In this document: piece after piece, positions 12,676-24,120 of the stretch
Numbering within the stretch: position 1 is the stretch's first letter
Layout: each line of letters starts with the position of its first letter
From: Coffea arabica
Taxonomy: Eukaryota; Streptophyta; Magnoliopsida; Gentianales; Rubiaceae
DNA length: 64,000 nt
Direction of reading: 5' to 3'
Assembly: GCF_036785885.1 (NCBI RefSeq)
Contig: NC_092312.1
Location: forward strand, 15,580,001-15,644,000
Position numbers and translations under genes: made by a program
The notes under the pieces: generated by a model
What the model saw: only the letters and a program-made list of their open reading frames with translations
What the model was told of the DNA's origin: nothing
The model's database searches: none

Positions 12676-13206
12676 AATTTTGTCATGTTAGAGACAGCAC
12701 TTGATGTAATTAATAATCTGCAACTCCATTGACATGAAAATACAACGAAACTGAAATTGAGGAAAATCCCAAGACGTTGGTTAGGTACTTAGTTTTAATT
12801 TTCTTACACTTTCCCCATCTCATTCGGGATAATTAAAGCCTGAAACACATATTTTGACTCACTCTTTCTTCGTATTATTAAAATTTCATATTCACTTCTT
12901 CTTCCTCCTCGTCCTCTGCCTCTTCCTCTTCTTCTTCTTCTTTCTCTTCTCCTTCTCCTCTCTATCTCTCTCTTTTTCTACTCCCTTCCCAAAACAGCAG
13001 CATGTGTTATATAACTTGAACCAAATATACACTCAGTTGACAACTGCCACAATTTCATTCTGTACCTTCGATTCAAGTCACAAAAGGAGAGTATTCTTGA
13101 CCTAATGGCGTTATGCATGTTAGTGATAAATCTTGCCAAGTTACCCTAACATCATCCCCCTCTCTTCTAATAAAAAGGTGAGGTCCTTGTATCCTCATGC
13201 GAAATG
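12676..13206. other. Left end of duplication copy B
   Basis: Positions 12,733-12,790 match the start of the window (about 10-130). A CT-rich tract lies at about 12,895-12,975 and gives a low-complexity Phe/Leu frame that is not a credible protein. No gene is supported. Confidence 0.6.
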
Positions 13207-13966
13207 TCCAATAGTTAACATTTCTTGACCGTGTAATTAAACGTACTCTTCATATGCGTGGTTAAATCGAACTGATTTATACTGGCGAAGTAAAAGTAGT
13301 GACATCCTGCATTAGCAATATTTACAATAAAACTGTCACTAATGTTTGAGACCTCAATCGTCACGCACCTCTCCCCTAGGAAAAACTAGCAAGCACAAAG
13401 TACCAAAGAAGAATAGAAGATAGAAGAAAAGGCAAAAACTATTAGCATTCTACCATTGCATATCATCACAAGCTATTTAATTCTGACGATCTGGGTCCAC
13501 TTTTTCAGATTAATCATCCCCATTCATACTTATTTGCAGTTGGGAAGGAGACGGATCTACAACAACATATTAATTACATATCCTCTACTCATCGCTACAG
13601 TTGTGGTCTGTCGAGTTGACACTTTTTTCACTTTTATTAAGGAGTAGCTTTTAACTCATTACTTATTCTTTTTCAATTGAGTTCTTATTAACGATAAAAC
13701 TGAGTGATATTGGAGATAAACACTAGCATACCAATACATTTTTCTTTGAAAAAAGAATGAATCAAGTTAGTAAATGCAACCAAGCTTGAGTACTATTTCG
13801 CAGTGATTGGCAAAAGATTAACACTCAACTTCAAATCTGTCCTAATACTATCTTTTTAATTCTAGATTTGGTCTCACGCTCCTTCTTTTCAGGTATATAC
13901 ACTCATCCCTTGCCTCAGCCACCAAAAAGTAGGACCGAATTTATTGGAGGAGAAGGGCCACTGAAT

Positions 13967-14553
13967 CTGTGATTTTAAACTCAGACCGGACTGGCCAGTC
14001 GAACTGGGAACCTGCCAAGTGTCCAATTCAAGTTACTCTAAAAAATTGGGTGTATAAAAACTCGGTCAAACCTGGCAAAAAATCAGGTTTGACCAGAAAA
14101 TTGGATGAACCGATTTGATGTCAAGCTTTTTTTTTTTAAAAGCTCAAAGCATTTCAATATTATGTTTTGCCTCCTAGGTTGTTAAAAATTATTAGTATAT
14201 CTCAAATATTTCATACTTTATAAATGTTGTCCTAAAGTTTGGTGTTATTTTTCAATCAAATCCATAATTTTAATTCTAAACTTGTTAATGTTCATTTAAT
14301 AATATAAATTGCTACTTGATCATTCTAATTTCTTTGTATTTTCTTATTATATATATTTGAAACATTAAATGTATATGAATATACATTTATTAATATTAAA
14401 ATGCTCTTAAGTATTTTACATATAATATTTTAATTTTTAAATAATTTTTATTTATAACGTCATCCAATTCAACTACGATCGACTCCATTAACCCTTGACT
14501 CCTGACCCTTAAGTTTGACCGAGTCGATGCCCGATTCGAGTCTGAAAACATAG
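13967..14553. mobile_element. hAT-like MITE, 587 bp
   Basis: It is flanked by a perfect 8-bp duplication cactgaat (13959-13966 and 14554-14561). The left end begins ctgtgatttt and the right end is gaaaacatag, an imperfect inverted pair, with GC-richer ends around an AT-rich core. It has the same structure as the element at 31,863-32,453, and the AT-rich cores are clearly similar. Copy A has the empty site near 3,653-3,663. No coding capacity. Confidence 0.9.
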
Positions 14554-14640
14554 CACTGAATAAGTGCTTTCAGTGCCATGGTTATAAATCCCGGCCCGGC
14601 TCAGCCACAGATGGGGTTGGACTGCTAATTAAATCAATTG

Positions 14641-17600
14641 TGTGACAACCCCACCTTCCCCTAAGGCGAACCAAAGGGGTTAGCGGACTGCCTGCCCAAC
14701 TCTCGCCAGGATTAACGGTTCAGTTTAAAGCGGTCTAACGTTCCGGAGCTTACAACCGCGCGTAAACAAGTCAAAATGTCAAATAAAAAAAAATGAAATC
14801 GGAAACGGCCATGAATAGTAACCGACACGTCTGAACCCAACCAAACGTTGAGCAAATATTCACATCTCGAAATTAATCATATACAACCCAAAGGGGCATA
14901 CAAAAGTTAGTCAAAAGTGAATACATGTACGGTTTGCCAAATCAAAAGAGAAACGGACTCAAAAATACATTTAGGGTTTCAATCCATGAGCTATACAAAA
15001 GATATGTCCATCTAACTCAATTCGGCAACCAACTATCAAATCCAATCCAAAAAGGATTTATTTTCCTGTAAGGAAAACAAAAGGAACAGAAAGGGGTGAG
15101 TTTGCGCTCAATGAGGTACCAGACACATAACAGTAAAATCATGGCATTTTACATTTAACAAATCAGGTACACATGCCAGATGTAAGTAAAAGAACCAATG
15201 ATTCAAATAGGAAGGATACAGATGGCTCTCATGAGCCAAATTCCTATTCGCGTCACCGAAGCTTGATCAAAATAATAGTTGACACTCCGTTAACGCTAAA
15301 GGAGTAACCAATACCGTAGACCCCACTTTCTCCAATTCCTTCCACCTCACATACCCCTACCGGCCCCGCAAACCAATCAGATCAGAAATGGTAATACTCA
15401 AGTATACCCGGAATCAAAGGTTTCACTACCCAAAGATCTCAAAACAGACTACCGTGGTTCGTTATCTAATCGACTAGACCCTTGCCGGTCCGACTCGAGT
15501 AACTTGCCACAGGGGTTGAGCTCAGAGGTCACAGAAAGGTCGTTGGATACAAGTTTCCAAACGACGTCCGAACAAATACAGATACAGATACAGATATCAG
15601 ATACAGATTCAGATATCAGATACAGATTCAGATTCAGATTCGCCCCAAAATTGGCATATAAACAGACAAGAGAACGAGTGTGATAAAGTACACTCTCGTC
15701 TCAAACAAATTAAACAGATGGTGCAGTCATTTAAATCACAGATTGCAGGGCAGAAATCAAGTTAAACAGCAATGGAGGGGAGTGGTACACTCACCGGTGT
15801 CAGTACAGATACCTCAAAAGTTTGGGCTTTAGTCACCAAGAAACCCTAAAATAACCAAGGTAAAACAATTATGGTTCCCACTTTCACAAATCCAGTACAC
15901 GAAATGCATAACTAAGACTTAATTATAAGTCGTGTGTCGATCACTTTAACTACCAGTGCAAAGAAATAACAATGAAATTGGAGAAAAAGGTAGCGGTTGG
16001 TATCAAAAACATGAACAACCCTCAAACCCTTCGCTCAAATCACAAGTAAATCCAACTAGCCTTCAAGTAAAAATTTTGGCAGCAAGTCCCTTGTGTTTAC
16101 CTATTTTCCAACCATTAATGGTTTCATTATTTCCTCAAATCAGTTTCAATATCTCATACAAAAAATAATCTCATTTCCAAAAGCCGTTCACTAAGTTTAA
16201 AGTCATTCAAGTACAAAATTTAGCTAGGAAAATAACTGGAAACGAAAGTCAAGCCCTAAAACTATTCAAATAACCACAATAAGACTCGCTTACAAGTCAT
16301 AAACCAATTCCAGATACCACCAAAATAGGGCTCCATAAGCATACATAAGCATTAGAGGAAACCAGAAAAATCCGGAAATGTAGTTAAGCGTTAACCCGAA
16401 AAAAATAGTTTTTGACGTCATTATGCGGTTTTGGTACCAATGGCACTACGATTATCGGATGAAGGTGCGAGACCCACCGTTTCGAAACTAAGAGATAGGG
16501 TTACAATATTGCAGAAGGTCACTCAGCTCAATTTTGAGTGTAACCAGGTCAAAAATACAAGATACTACACCAGAACTGGAAAAACAGATTCATAAAACGC
16601 ATTCTGGTTCAAACATCATAAGTCAGCCTACCTAAGTCCAAATCCAGTAATTCCAAAGCCATCCGAAAGCTAAGAAATAGGGCTACAATACATCAGAAGA
16701 CCGTAACAACCAATTCCAAAGCATTCTCAACCAAAATAACCCATTACAGAAGCAATTCCCAAATTCGGGTAAAACCAGGACAACAAGGGTAATTTCGACT
16801 TTTCTCAAGCCACGCTACTCCGATTGACCTAAAATTTTGTAGGGACCCCTAAAATGTCATTTCCTACAACTTTCATGTTTTAACCCAAAACCAATTCGGC
16901 CTCTAACCATGAGCTACAAAATCGGGCAGAATGTATAACTTTGAAACCCTGTTTTTTCAATTTTCTTCCAAAACAGAAATTGCTTGCAATTAACCACTTT
17001 TCCCACCTCCTAGTTTCATTGCATACCAATTCCAATCATCATACATGCCCACATAATCATATTCATATGAAAACAGAAAAATCCCCAATAATTACAAAAT
17101 TTCACCAATTCAACCAAAAATCAAGATATAATCCATAAAAGTGCATCTTATACTACCACCAATCATGAATTAAGCATTATTAGAGGGAGGAAAGGGGTCC
17201 TTAACTACTCACATTGGCAACACAAGAGAGAGAGCAACTAATCCCTTTAGCCTTCCAAACAACTCCACAAAACACCTCACTATCACTCCCTTAAGTGTTT
17301 CTATGAAGCAAAAGCAAGATTAAATGGTTGAGTTCTTGGATTTGAGCAAGAGTAGAGCTAAGAATTTGGAGAGGTTTTCTTTCTTTCTTCCTTGGAGAGA
17401 GCCGACTTCAAGAGCTTGAAATAAGGGTGAATTTTGGTAATTTTTGTTTTATTGGTTTAGTTGGTCAAATGGTAAAAGAATGAATAGTGGTCTTACAGCA
17501 AGATTGAATCATATGGTGACACTTGTCACCCTAATTAATGCATCTCTATCTCTTTGTTTCCTCTCTCACCAATCCACTTGGGTAACCTCTAATTATCTCT

Positions 17601-17857
17601 TAGTACCTGATAATTTAATTCCAGTATCCAAAACTTAACCTAGTTGGCCGAATTTTTCCGAACTTTTCGTCCTAGTGAGTCCCACATCCGGTATACACTC
17701 TTAATTTCTCAAAAACTATTCGATACTAGAAAAATCACCTAAAAACTCTATTTACTCATAAAAATTATCTAGAAATTTTTCCTAAGCAAGAAAATGCAGA
17801 AAACATGCCATTAAAGATAATAAAACCTAAAAATTTGAAAAGTTACGGGTTCTCACA
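14641..17857. mobile_element. Solo LTR of a long-LTR retrotransposon, 3.2 kb
   Basis: The block starts TGTGACAACCCC and ends GGGTTCTCACA, the TG...CA form with short inverted ends expected of an LTR. It is flanked by aattg (14636-14640) and agttg (17858-17862), a 5-bp target duplication with one change. No gag, protease, RT or integrase frame occurs inside, and no second LTR is present, so recombination between two LTRs is the simplest history. LTRs of this length occur in Tekay/Del or Tat-type Ty3 elements; the lineage is not proven. Confidence 0.75.
15575..15640. repeat. cagata/cagatt microsatellite
   Basis: Interrupted tandem repeat of 6-bp units (cagata, cagatt) with occasional tcagat steps, inside the solo LTR. 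Confidence 0.85.
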
Positions 17858-18073
17858 AGTTGAGTAACAAATTCGTTGACCAATCAATGATCCAATAGTT
17901 CAATTAAGAACTAAAAAAAATCGCCGGTTAAACCACTAACTTAAACATTTTACTATTTTTATAATTTAAAATATATTATTATATTATATAATATAATTAT
18001 TGTGCAACTGACGATTGAACCAATGATTTGATCACTCTTCAAATTGAGATTGGGATTGGGTTTAATGACTATG

Positions 18074-18962
18074 TTCAGATCTATATATTTATATGGGAGA
18101 CATATGAGTTTTCTCATTCCGATTCCTTTCAGCTTTCAAGAGTAGCGTTCTAGCTAAGCCAAAAGTATGTGAACTAGCACTAGACATTACTTTTCCGAAA
18201 GGTTTGGTATGCTGAACTTGAACATGCACCCTGACGAATTACAACTATAACAACAGTTAGCTCATGAAAGTATCAGCAAAGCAGATTGAACCCAATGGCG
18301 GTCAAGATGATCAATCGTCAGTTGGTGCAAGAGCAAACAAACGGTAAAGGCGTGCCCCCTTATTCTTATGTGTGTTGAAAGTTGGAATCATTGCCCACTT
18401 GTGGCCAAATTACTTCATGTGTCAAATATTTGCAATTAAGGAATCATAGACAACAGAAAGTTGGAATACATATTATTGTTGACTATAGAAATTCCATACC
18501 TATTGCTGGACCACTCAATGGGTATCTTGATCCGATTATGCAAGACTTTTCTTGGAATTATAACAAGCACTGAAAATTACAACTAATACTCCTTAGTCAA
18601 GGAGCATGCATGCAGCATACCTTTTCTGAATTTTCTATGCTCCCCACTTAATGGTTACTGTATTACTGAAAAGATAATGACGTACAACAAATATAAATAT
18701 TAATGAAGAACATAGAGACGTAATTAAACTGCACTAAAAAAAACTGCACTAATGAATCGTGGACAAATAAATTCTGAGCCACTCAAGCACGAGAAATCAA
18801 ATTGTAGGGTTTGGATTACCTGTCATTTGTGAATAATGTGTGTTCCACGATTCTGTGCTAGTACAATTATTTTTAACTAACATCAATGTTGAGTATTGAC
18901 AGCTTTGTTTTAAGCAAGTCCTCATGGATAACCTCTATGCCACTAGACAGTGGACTTGGTTG
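18074..18962. other. Upstream region of XIP copy B
   Basis: Noncoding DNA matching 3,680-4,560 with small indels. One difference near the promoter is that copy A has an extra word (tagaagttgactgggt type) just before the TATA box that is absent here. No gene is supported. Confidence 0.6.
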
Positions 18963-18972
18963 CTATAAATAG
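18963..18972 (+). promoter_or_regulatory. TATA box of XIP copy B
   Basis: The sequence ctataaatag lies 83 bp upstream of the start codon, in the same local context as in copy A. The leader is longer than in copy A because of an insertion of about 20 bp (tatgctagtagcaaatttct). Confidence 0.7.
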
Positions 18973-19054
18973 CGCAACAAGCTCAATTATAAGTTACCAA
19001 CTAGCAAATGAAACATATATGCTAGTAGCAAATTTCTGATAGCTGATTGAGTAG

Positions 19055-20407
19055 ATGGCTGCAGATGCTGGAAATGTATACGTTAACATGGAAGAAGAAA
19101 GCCAAGCTGCTGGAAATAGAATGCAACCTATGTCTACTACTCCCGTGTAAGTATCTCTTAACTTCCACTACTACTACCACTTGCACTTAATTAATTTGTC
19201 TGGTCTCCATGTTTAGTCTTTATCAGCTTTATTCAAAAACTTCCTGGCTGGCTTCTTGCACGAATTTGCGTCATATTTTTTTGCAGACCAGCACAGTGGA
19301 CTGCTGATGAAAAGAAGCAAACAGCTTTCAGTCTGAGTGAAAGGCTAGGCTTGGACGAGTTTCTCTCCTTAAATGTTAGTGATGCTCTTTCAACGGACTG
19401 ACCCGTTTTTCAGTTCAAGACTACAAGCTCTGTTCTGGTTCTTCACGAGAATAAGGATTGGAATTGTATGCTACGGAGGAAACATAACTCAAATGCTATG
19501 GCATACAATTCCAGTTCTCTCATAAAGAACCAAACACAAGACAATATTTCTTTTGCTGGTGTGATCGATCAAATTTCACGTTGGGTTGATATATAACTTG
19601 GTGCAGGTCTGGAGAGCAGCTCTAGGGGAACTTCTTGGCACAGCAGTTTTGGTCTTCATGTTTGACACCATTGTCATATCAACCCTCGAGACCGATGTGA
19701 AAATGCCAAACCTGATTTTGTCAATTCTCCTGGCCATTATCATCGCAATTCTTCTACTAGCCGTGGATCCAGTATCTGGAGGCCACATAAACCCCATCGT
19801 CTCATTCTCTGCGGGATTGATCGGTCTAATCTCAATGTCGCGTGCCATAATCTATATCATCGCTCAATGTGCGGGCGGGGTGCTGGGAGCACTAGCACTG
19901 AAAGCGGTGGTTAGCAGTAACATCGAAAGAACCTTCTCACTGGCAGGTTGCACCCTTACCGTAATTGCACCAGGTCCCGAAGGGCCAGTCACAAAAGGCC
20001 TGGAGGCCGCCCAGGCGTTTTGGCTCGAGGCCTTTTGTAGCTTCGTGTTCTTGTTCGCTTCAATCTGGATTTTATTCGACCATCGTCAGAGAAACTCCAT
20101 TGGCATGATTCGTGTTTTCTCAATCATCGGAATCGTGCTGGGTCTTCTGGTGTTTGTATCGACGACGGTCACTGCCACTAAGGGTTATGCGGGGGCGGGG
20201 ATGAACCCTGCTAGGTGTTTTGGTGCAGCAGTTGTTAGAGGAGGCCACCTGTGGGAAGGGCACTGGATATTCTGGGCAGGGCCTGCCGTGGCTTGTCTTG
20301 CGTTCTACGTTTACACGCTAATCATTCCTGATGATCATTTTCATGTAGAAGGGTACAAACATGATTTCTTTGGCATCCTAAGGACTATTAGCGGACTGGA
20401 ACGTTAA
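19055..20407 (+). CDS. XIP: XIP-family aquaporin, tandem copy B
   Basis: Second intact X-intrinsic protein, with the same three-exon layout and length (326 aa) as copy A. Exons are 19055-19146, 19287-19374 and 19607-20407. Pore motifs are NPI (residues 122-124) and NPARC (260-264), with the family-defining Cys after the second motif. Most substitutions relative to copy A are conservative. Visible exceptions are His to Asp just before the first pore loop (VHPVSGG to VDPVSGG, residue 114), Ile190 to Lys in the loop before helix 4, and AYDHR to LFDHR after helix 4. These could alter gating or surface charge, but this is inference. Intron 2 is longer than in copy A owing to a small MITE-like insertion. 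No frame damage is seen. Confidence 0.93.
19427..19540. mobile_element. Small MITE in XIP copy B intron 2
   Basis: Inverted text flanks this block: ctggttctt and attggaattgtatgc on the left face the inverse words gcatacaattcc and aagaaccaa on the right. Intron 2 of copy A keeps only a short piece (aggattggaattgtgt near 5,007). The ends resemble the Harbinger-like element at 38,925-40,464 (gtttggttct ends, gaattgg motifs). A small Tourist-type MITE is likely. Confidence 0.6.
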
Positions 20408-21865
20408 ACATGGGAGCAATTTACAAGGATAGATTTGTTGCCTATCTAATAAGGGGATGGCGATGTATGATAGTGTCATATGTAATATATAATATAAGTG
20501 GACTTTCTTTTTTTGATCGGAGAATTTCTTCTATGGAGTATACGCTTGCATGGTATCTGCTTCCTGTCGTGTCGGGTGTGAACTGATGTTGTTTCCAGGA
20601 GAACAGGTTATAAATATCAACTATTGAGGTTTGGATGTAAAGGGTTCCATGCCATGTCCCAAATAAAAAGATATTTTGCCTGCCGAAATTGTTGATCATC
20701 AAGTTCAAAATTTTTAGTTGCATATCTAATGTCTAAATTTCTTCCTGTTGCTAACGATCGCCCTTGCATTTTTCCTTTTAACTTTTCGTCTTTTGGTTTT
20801 GGGTTGAGAAGAAATCAGTAAGGTTCCAAGGCCCACAAGAATAGAATATCACGAATCTTCAACATGGAAATGAGAATATACCTTACAATTGTTAAAAGCC
20901 GCCGACCCACTCGTTCATCAGCACTTTCAAGCTGGAAAAATCGTTCCAGACTTGCTCTTATCATATTTTGTCAAATGAATTTTTTCTTCACTTAAATAGT
21001 AAATTTACGTCCCTTGCAAAATCAAGTTGATAAATTTTGATTTTTACCTTAAATTCATCGCATGACCTATATGCAGTTTTTTTAATGACAAAAATATTAG
21101 ATTCCATTTGTAGTTAAATATATGATCTAATCTATATTCACTTCTATCTCTAAAAAGCAGGATCTGACCTGAGTCAAATTTATTTTTTCTCCTAAAAAGT
21201 GGGAGATAACCTAATCTATGTTCATTTTTGCCACATATTTTTGTATACTAAAAATAACTGCACCTTTTTGTGTACTAAAAATAAATGCATGTGGGTCATG
21301 TTGTAATTTCAGATTAAAAAGTGATCGAAAACTTAGAGATTGTGGCCGAATTTTATTAATTTAAATTTTTATAAAATTAACATGCATTTTAAAGCGATGA
21401 ATGAAAAAAATTCATTTAATGAAATGATAGGGATGTTTTCACAATTTTCCCTTTAAGTGGCCTTTTTGTGGGCAAGTCAATTTGGAAATTTATAAATTCA
21501 ACAATCACATCATGAGTTTATCAATTTGGAAAATCAGGAATTCAACAATTGTAAGTTTATTTTATTGGAAATTGAGAAATTCAACACGTATGGTATGAGT
21601 TTATCTTCTCGAAAATTCAGAAATTTAACATGTATGGATTTTTCACTAAATGTGTTAAAACCCAAATCATTTAACTGTAACATTAACCAAGTAACTTTGA
21701 AAGTCCTGATTTAACGTTCAACTCTTCTTCGACTTTTCTCCCGCCCCACCACCGGCCCCCCATTTCCCTGCTCCTTCTTCCCCAAGGTTTAGAATCTCCA
21801 TCAGGAAACAAAAAGCTCGAAACAACAGGGACCACTAACCAAGGTTCGTCGCAGTTGACGTCTGG
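20408..21865. other. Intergenic DNA after XIP copy B
   Basis: The region 20,408-20,930 matches 5,896-6,540. A block at about 20,940-21,450 has no counterpart in copy A and is AT-rich, with no visible gene or clear element ends. Similarity to copy A resumes near 21,455. No gene is supported. Confidence 0.55.
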
Positions 21866-21946
21866 CTCACCATCACCGTAACTGCACCTGGCCCACAGGG
21901 ACCACTTACCATGACTCTTGAAAAGAGCCAGGACCTCCGGCTCGGG
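21866..21946 (+). pseudogene. Relic of a third XIP aquaporin (copy B)
   Basis: Translation of 21,866-21,946 reads TVTAPGPQGPLTMTLEKSQ, which aligns without gaps to residues 178-196 of the intact XIP proteins, the loop before helix 4 (APGPQGPVTIGLETAQ). The patch is more diverged than the two intact genes are from each other. Upstream and downstream exon parts are lost or scrambled. A decayed equivalent lies in copy A, so the relic predates the duplication. It cannot encode a channel. Confidence 0.65.
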
Positions 21947-22042
21947 CCGGAAACATTTTGAGGTCCGGAATCGTCACAAATTCCTTGTCGGTTGTTTCGT
22001 GTTTAGGTTGCATATAAACGCCATCTAAGGAAATCCCCAAAG

Positions 22043-22638
22043 CCTTTTCTTTTTTTTTTTTTTTTAATTCAAAAGGTCATCATTTTATGTATTGAGTAAT
22101 AAGTTTCAAAAATATTCACTTATTGGTGGCAAATGTCAAAGAATCACTTTGAACTTCTTTCACAAGCCACACAGGAAAGCACGACTTTCACCTGGTAACA
22201 TCAATAAGGTTAATGGCAAATTTCGTCAAACCATGACCAGTGCGATTGATTGCGTTCCCTCGCAATAAATAAATATGAAGATACATCGCCAAAAGCACTT
22301 ACTCGGGCGTAGAATATCATCTACCAAGACATCTAACCGAGAGATTTCTTTGTATCCCATATTATTGATTCTGTCCAGTGCTCTTCCAATGCCTTCATCG
22401 GTGGTGCGGTCCTTAATGCCCCTGCTTTTAGGATAGCAACTTCTTTTTTGCGCCTTGTTGGAATAGCCCACGAAGTGACAAGGCTACCATTCTCATCTTT
22501 GACCGCAATACCTACTCCCCTTCTGTCCCTGGTCCAATCCATGGCTGCATCAGCGAAAATGAAGGTGGCATGTTGGTTCCGGAATTCTTTTGACTCTTGC
22601 ATTCATTGCTACCAGTCGCTGCTCCTTGCTTTCCTTGC
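22043..22638 (-). mobile_element. 5'-truncated LINE insertion
   Basis: The block is flanked by a 10-bp direct repeat atccccaaag (22033-22042 and 22639-22648). A run of 16 T (22050-22065) at its left end is the poly(A) tail of an element on the minus strand. The other end carries an RNase H-like coding remnant. Copy A shows the empty site (aatcccaaaag, near 7,060). Together these are the marks of target-primed reverse transcription with 5' truncation. Confidence 0.9.
22226..22602 (-). pseudogene. RNase H-like (RVT_3) fragment of the LINE
   Basis: The minus-strand frame from 22,602 contains FADAAMDWTRDRRGVGIAVK and SWAIPT, typical of the RNase H-like domain at the C-terminus of plant LINE ORF2 proteins. 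The match continues in another frame (VDDILRPSKCF, then FIYCEGTQS), so at least one frameshift is present. There is no reverse transcriptase part. This is a dead 3' fragment. Confidence 0.8.
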
Positions 22639-24120
22639 ATCCCCAAAGTCAAGACATTAATTGGTTTCTCGATTATTCAGTTGTGCTAATGGCTATGCGC
22701 CCTTGTACTTTTATCGGGTATTTGGATTATACACTCATCCTTAATTACAATAAATCAAACGGTGATAATGTATGCACTGTATATAAGATTTATTCTAATT
22801 TTGTTATCAAAGGGAGAGAGAGAGAGAAGAAAAAAAAAAGATGTGATCATCTTAATTATTTTGGACAACTAAGCTTTGTTTGTCCTAACAGGGTAGAAAT
22901 ATTAAGACAATTTTATCACAAGCTGTTTTAATTTTTGAGATCGATTTGTTGATATTCAAAACATATATGAACAGACTATTTCAAAGAAAAAAAGAAGGTA
23001 AATATTTTATGTATTGACAGTATACATATTAGCGGGTCTAAATGTATGTTACATTTTTTAAATTTATATTTAAATTTAAATTTAGATGATGTGCTATTTA
23101 TTATTCTGTCAACGTATTGACAGTGTAGAAAAGATTAATTTTAAAAAAAAAAAAAGGCATGAATAGATGATCAATGGTCAGGATTGTCTCACTGTTCTAC
23201 CAAGTCCGACCAAGTACACGGGTACATTTACTGGATTTCCTGTGGTTTCAGGCGCCCATCCATCCAACCCACCGTCCACAGACGGATCTTTTGGACTGTT
23301 TAAACATCAGGAGTTTTGACAACTAGACGGGCCTGCGAAAAATTTGTTCATTCATATAAATTGATCATATTTTACACATCACCTTATAATCACATCTCAA
23401 AAAATTTTTTTTTTTTTTTTGAAAATATGGCATGACTGAGTGATCAAAAAAAATAATACCCAACCATGGTTCCTGAAGTTGACCTAACTCACTTTGTATA
23501 TAAACAAATACCGAACCCTCTTATGATCCGAACAAAAAATACGACCATCCTAATATTCAGAACGGAGAGCCAGCGGATGCATTGATTTTCTTGCCCTACC
23601 CCTGGTAAATAGGAGTACGGTGTAATATTGGTTTAATTTAATATTGGTACGAATTCCAAGCACAGCGGAACAATTATCTCTTAACATACACACACAGACA
23701 AAAACAAAAGAAAAAAAAAAAAGGATTAAAATGAAATGCTCTTCAGATTTTCTAAACTCTTTCTTATTGGATAATCAATCAGTATCGCAATATTTCTTCT
23801 CATCACAATCAAATACTTTCAATTCTGGTCACAGGGTCGGACTAGAACGTCAAATCTGTGAGAGGAAGATTGTCATATCGTAGCAGGCCTGGAAACACGG
23901 ATTTGTTTCAGCAGTGTAAATTTGCACCTCATCCATATTCTGTATCCAGAACGAAATCATGTACGCAGCCAGCATAAAAGTCATCTGTGTTCTAGTGTAT
24001 ATGCACTCCAACAGCACCACCAAGAGAACTGGATATCAGTAGTAACTTTCTTGCCAGTATTGTTTTATAGTCGTCAAAATTTACAAGACCTATTATTCCT
24101 GCTTTCTTCATAATTCTGCA
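22639..24120. other. Intergenic DNA between LINE and EF-hand gene
   Basis: AT-rich with several A or T homopolymers (about 22,832-22,841, 23,142-23,154, 23,405-23,420). From about 23,720 it matches copy A 8,060-8,440, which is the 3' flank of the EF-hand gene. Short open frames here are not conserved in a coding manner. No gene is supported. Confidence 0.55.

Larger units (their letters stand above)
14577..18073. mobile_element. MITE (about 280 bp) split by a solo LTR
   Basis: The outer ends, catggttataaatccc on the left and the inverse of catagtcattaaaccc on the right, form an imperfect terminal inverted repeat. The flanks ttcagtgc (14569-14576) and ttcagatc (18074-18081) look like an 8-bp duplication with two changes, and copy A has ttctgatc at this place. 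Removing the LTR at 14,641-17,857 leaves a MITE of about 280 bp, probably hAT-like. Confidence 0.7.

Noticed and set aside
12854-13105. Phe/Leu-rich 83-codon frame
   Set aside because: It is produced by a CT-rich low-complexity tract.
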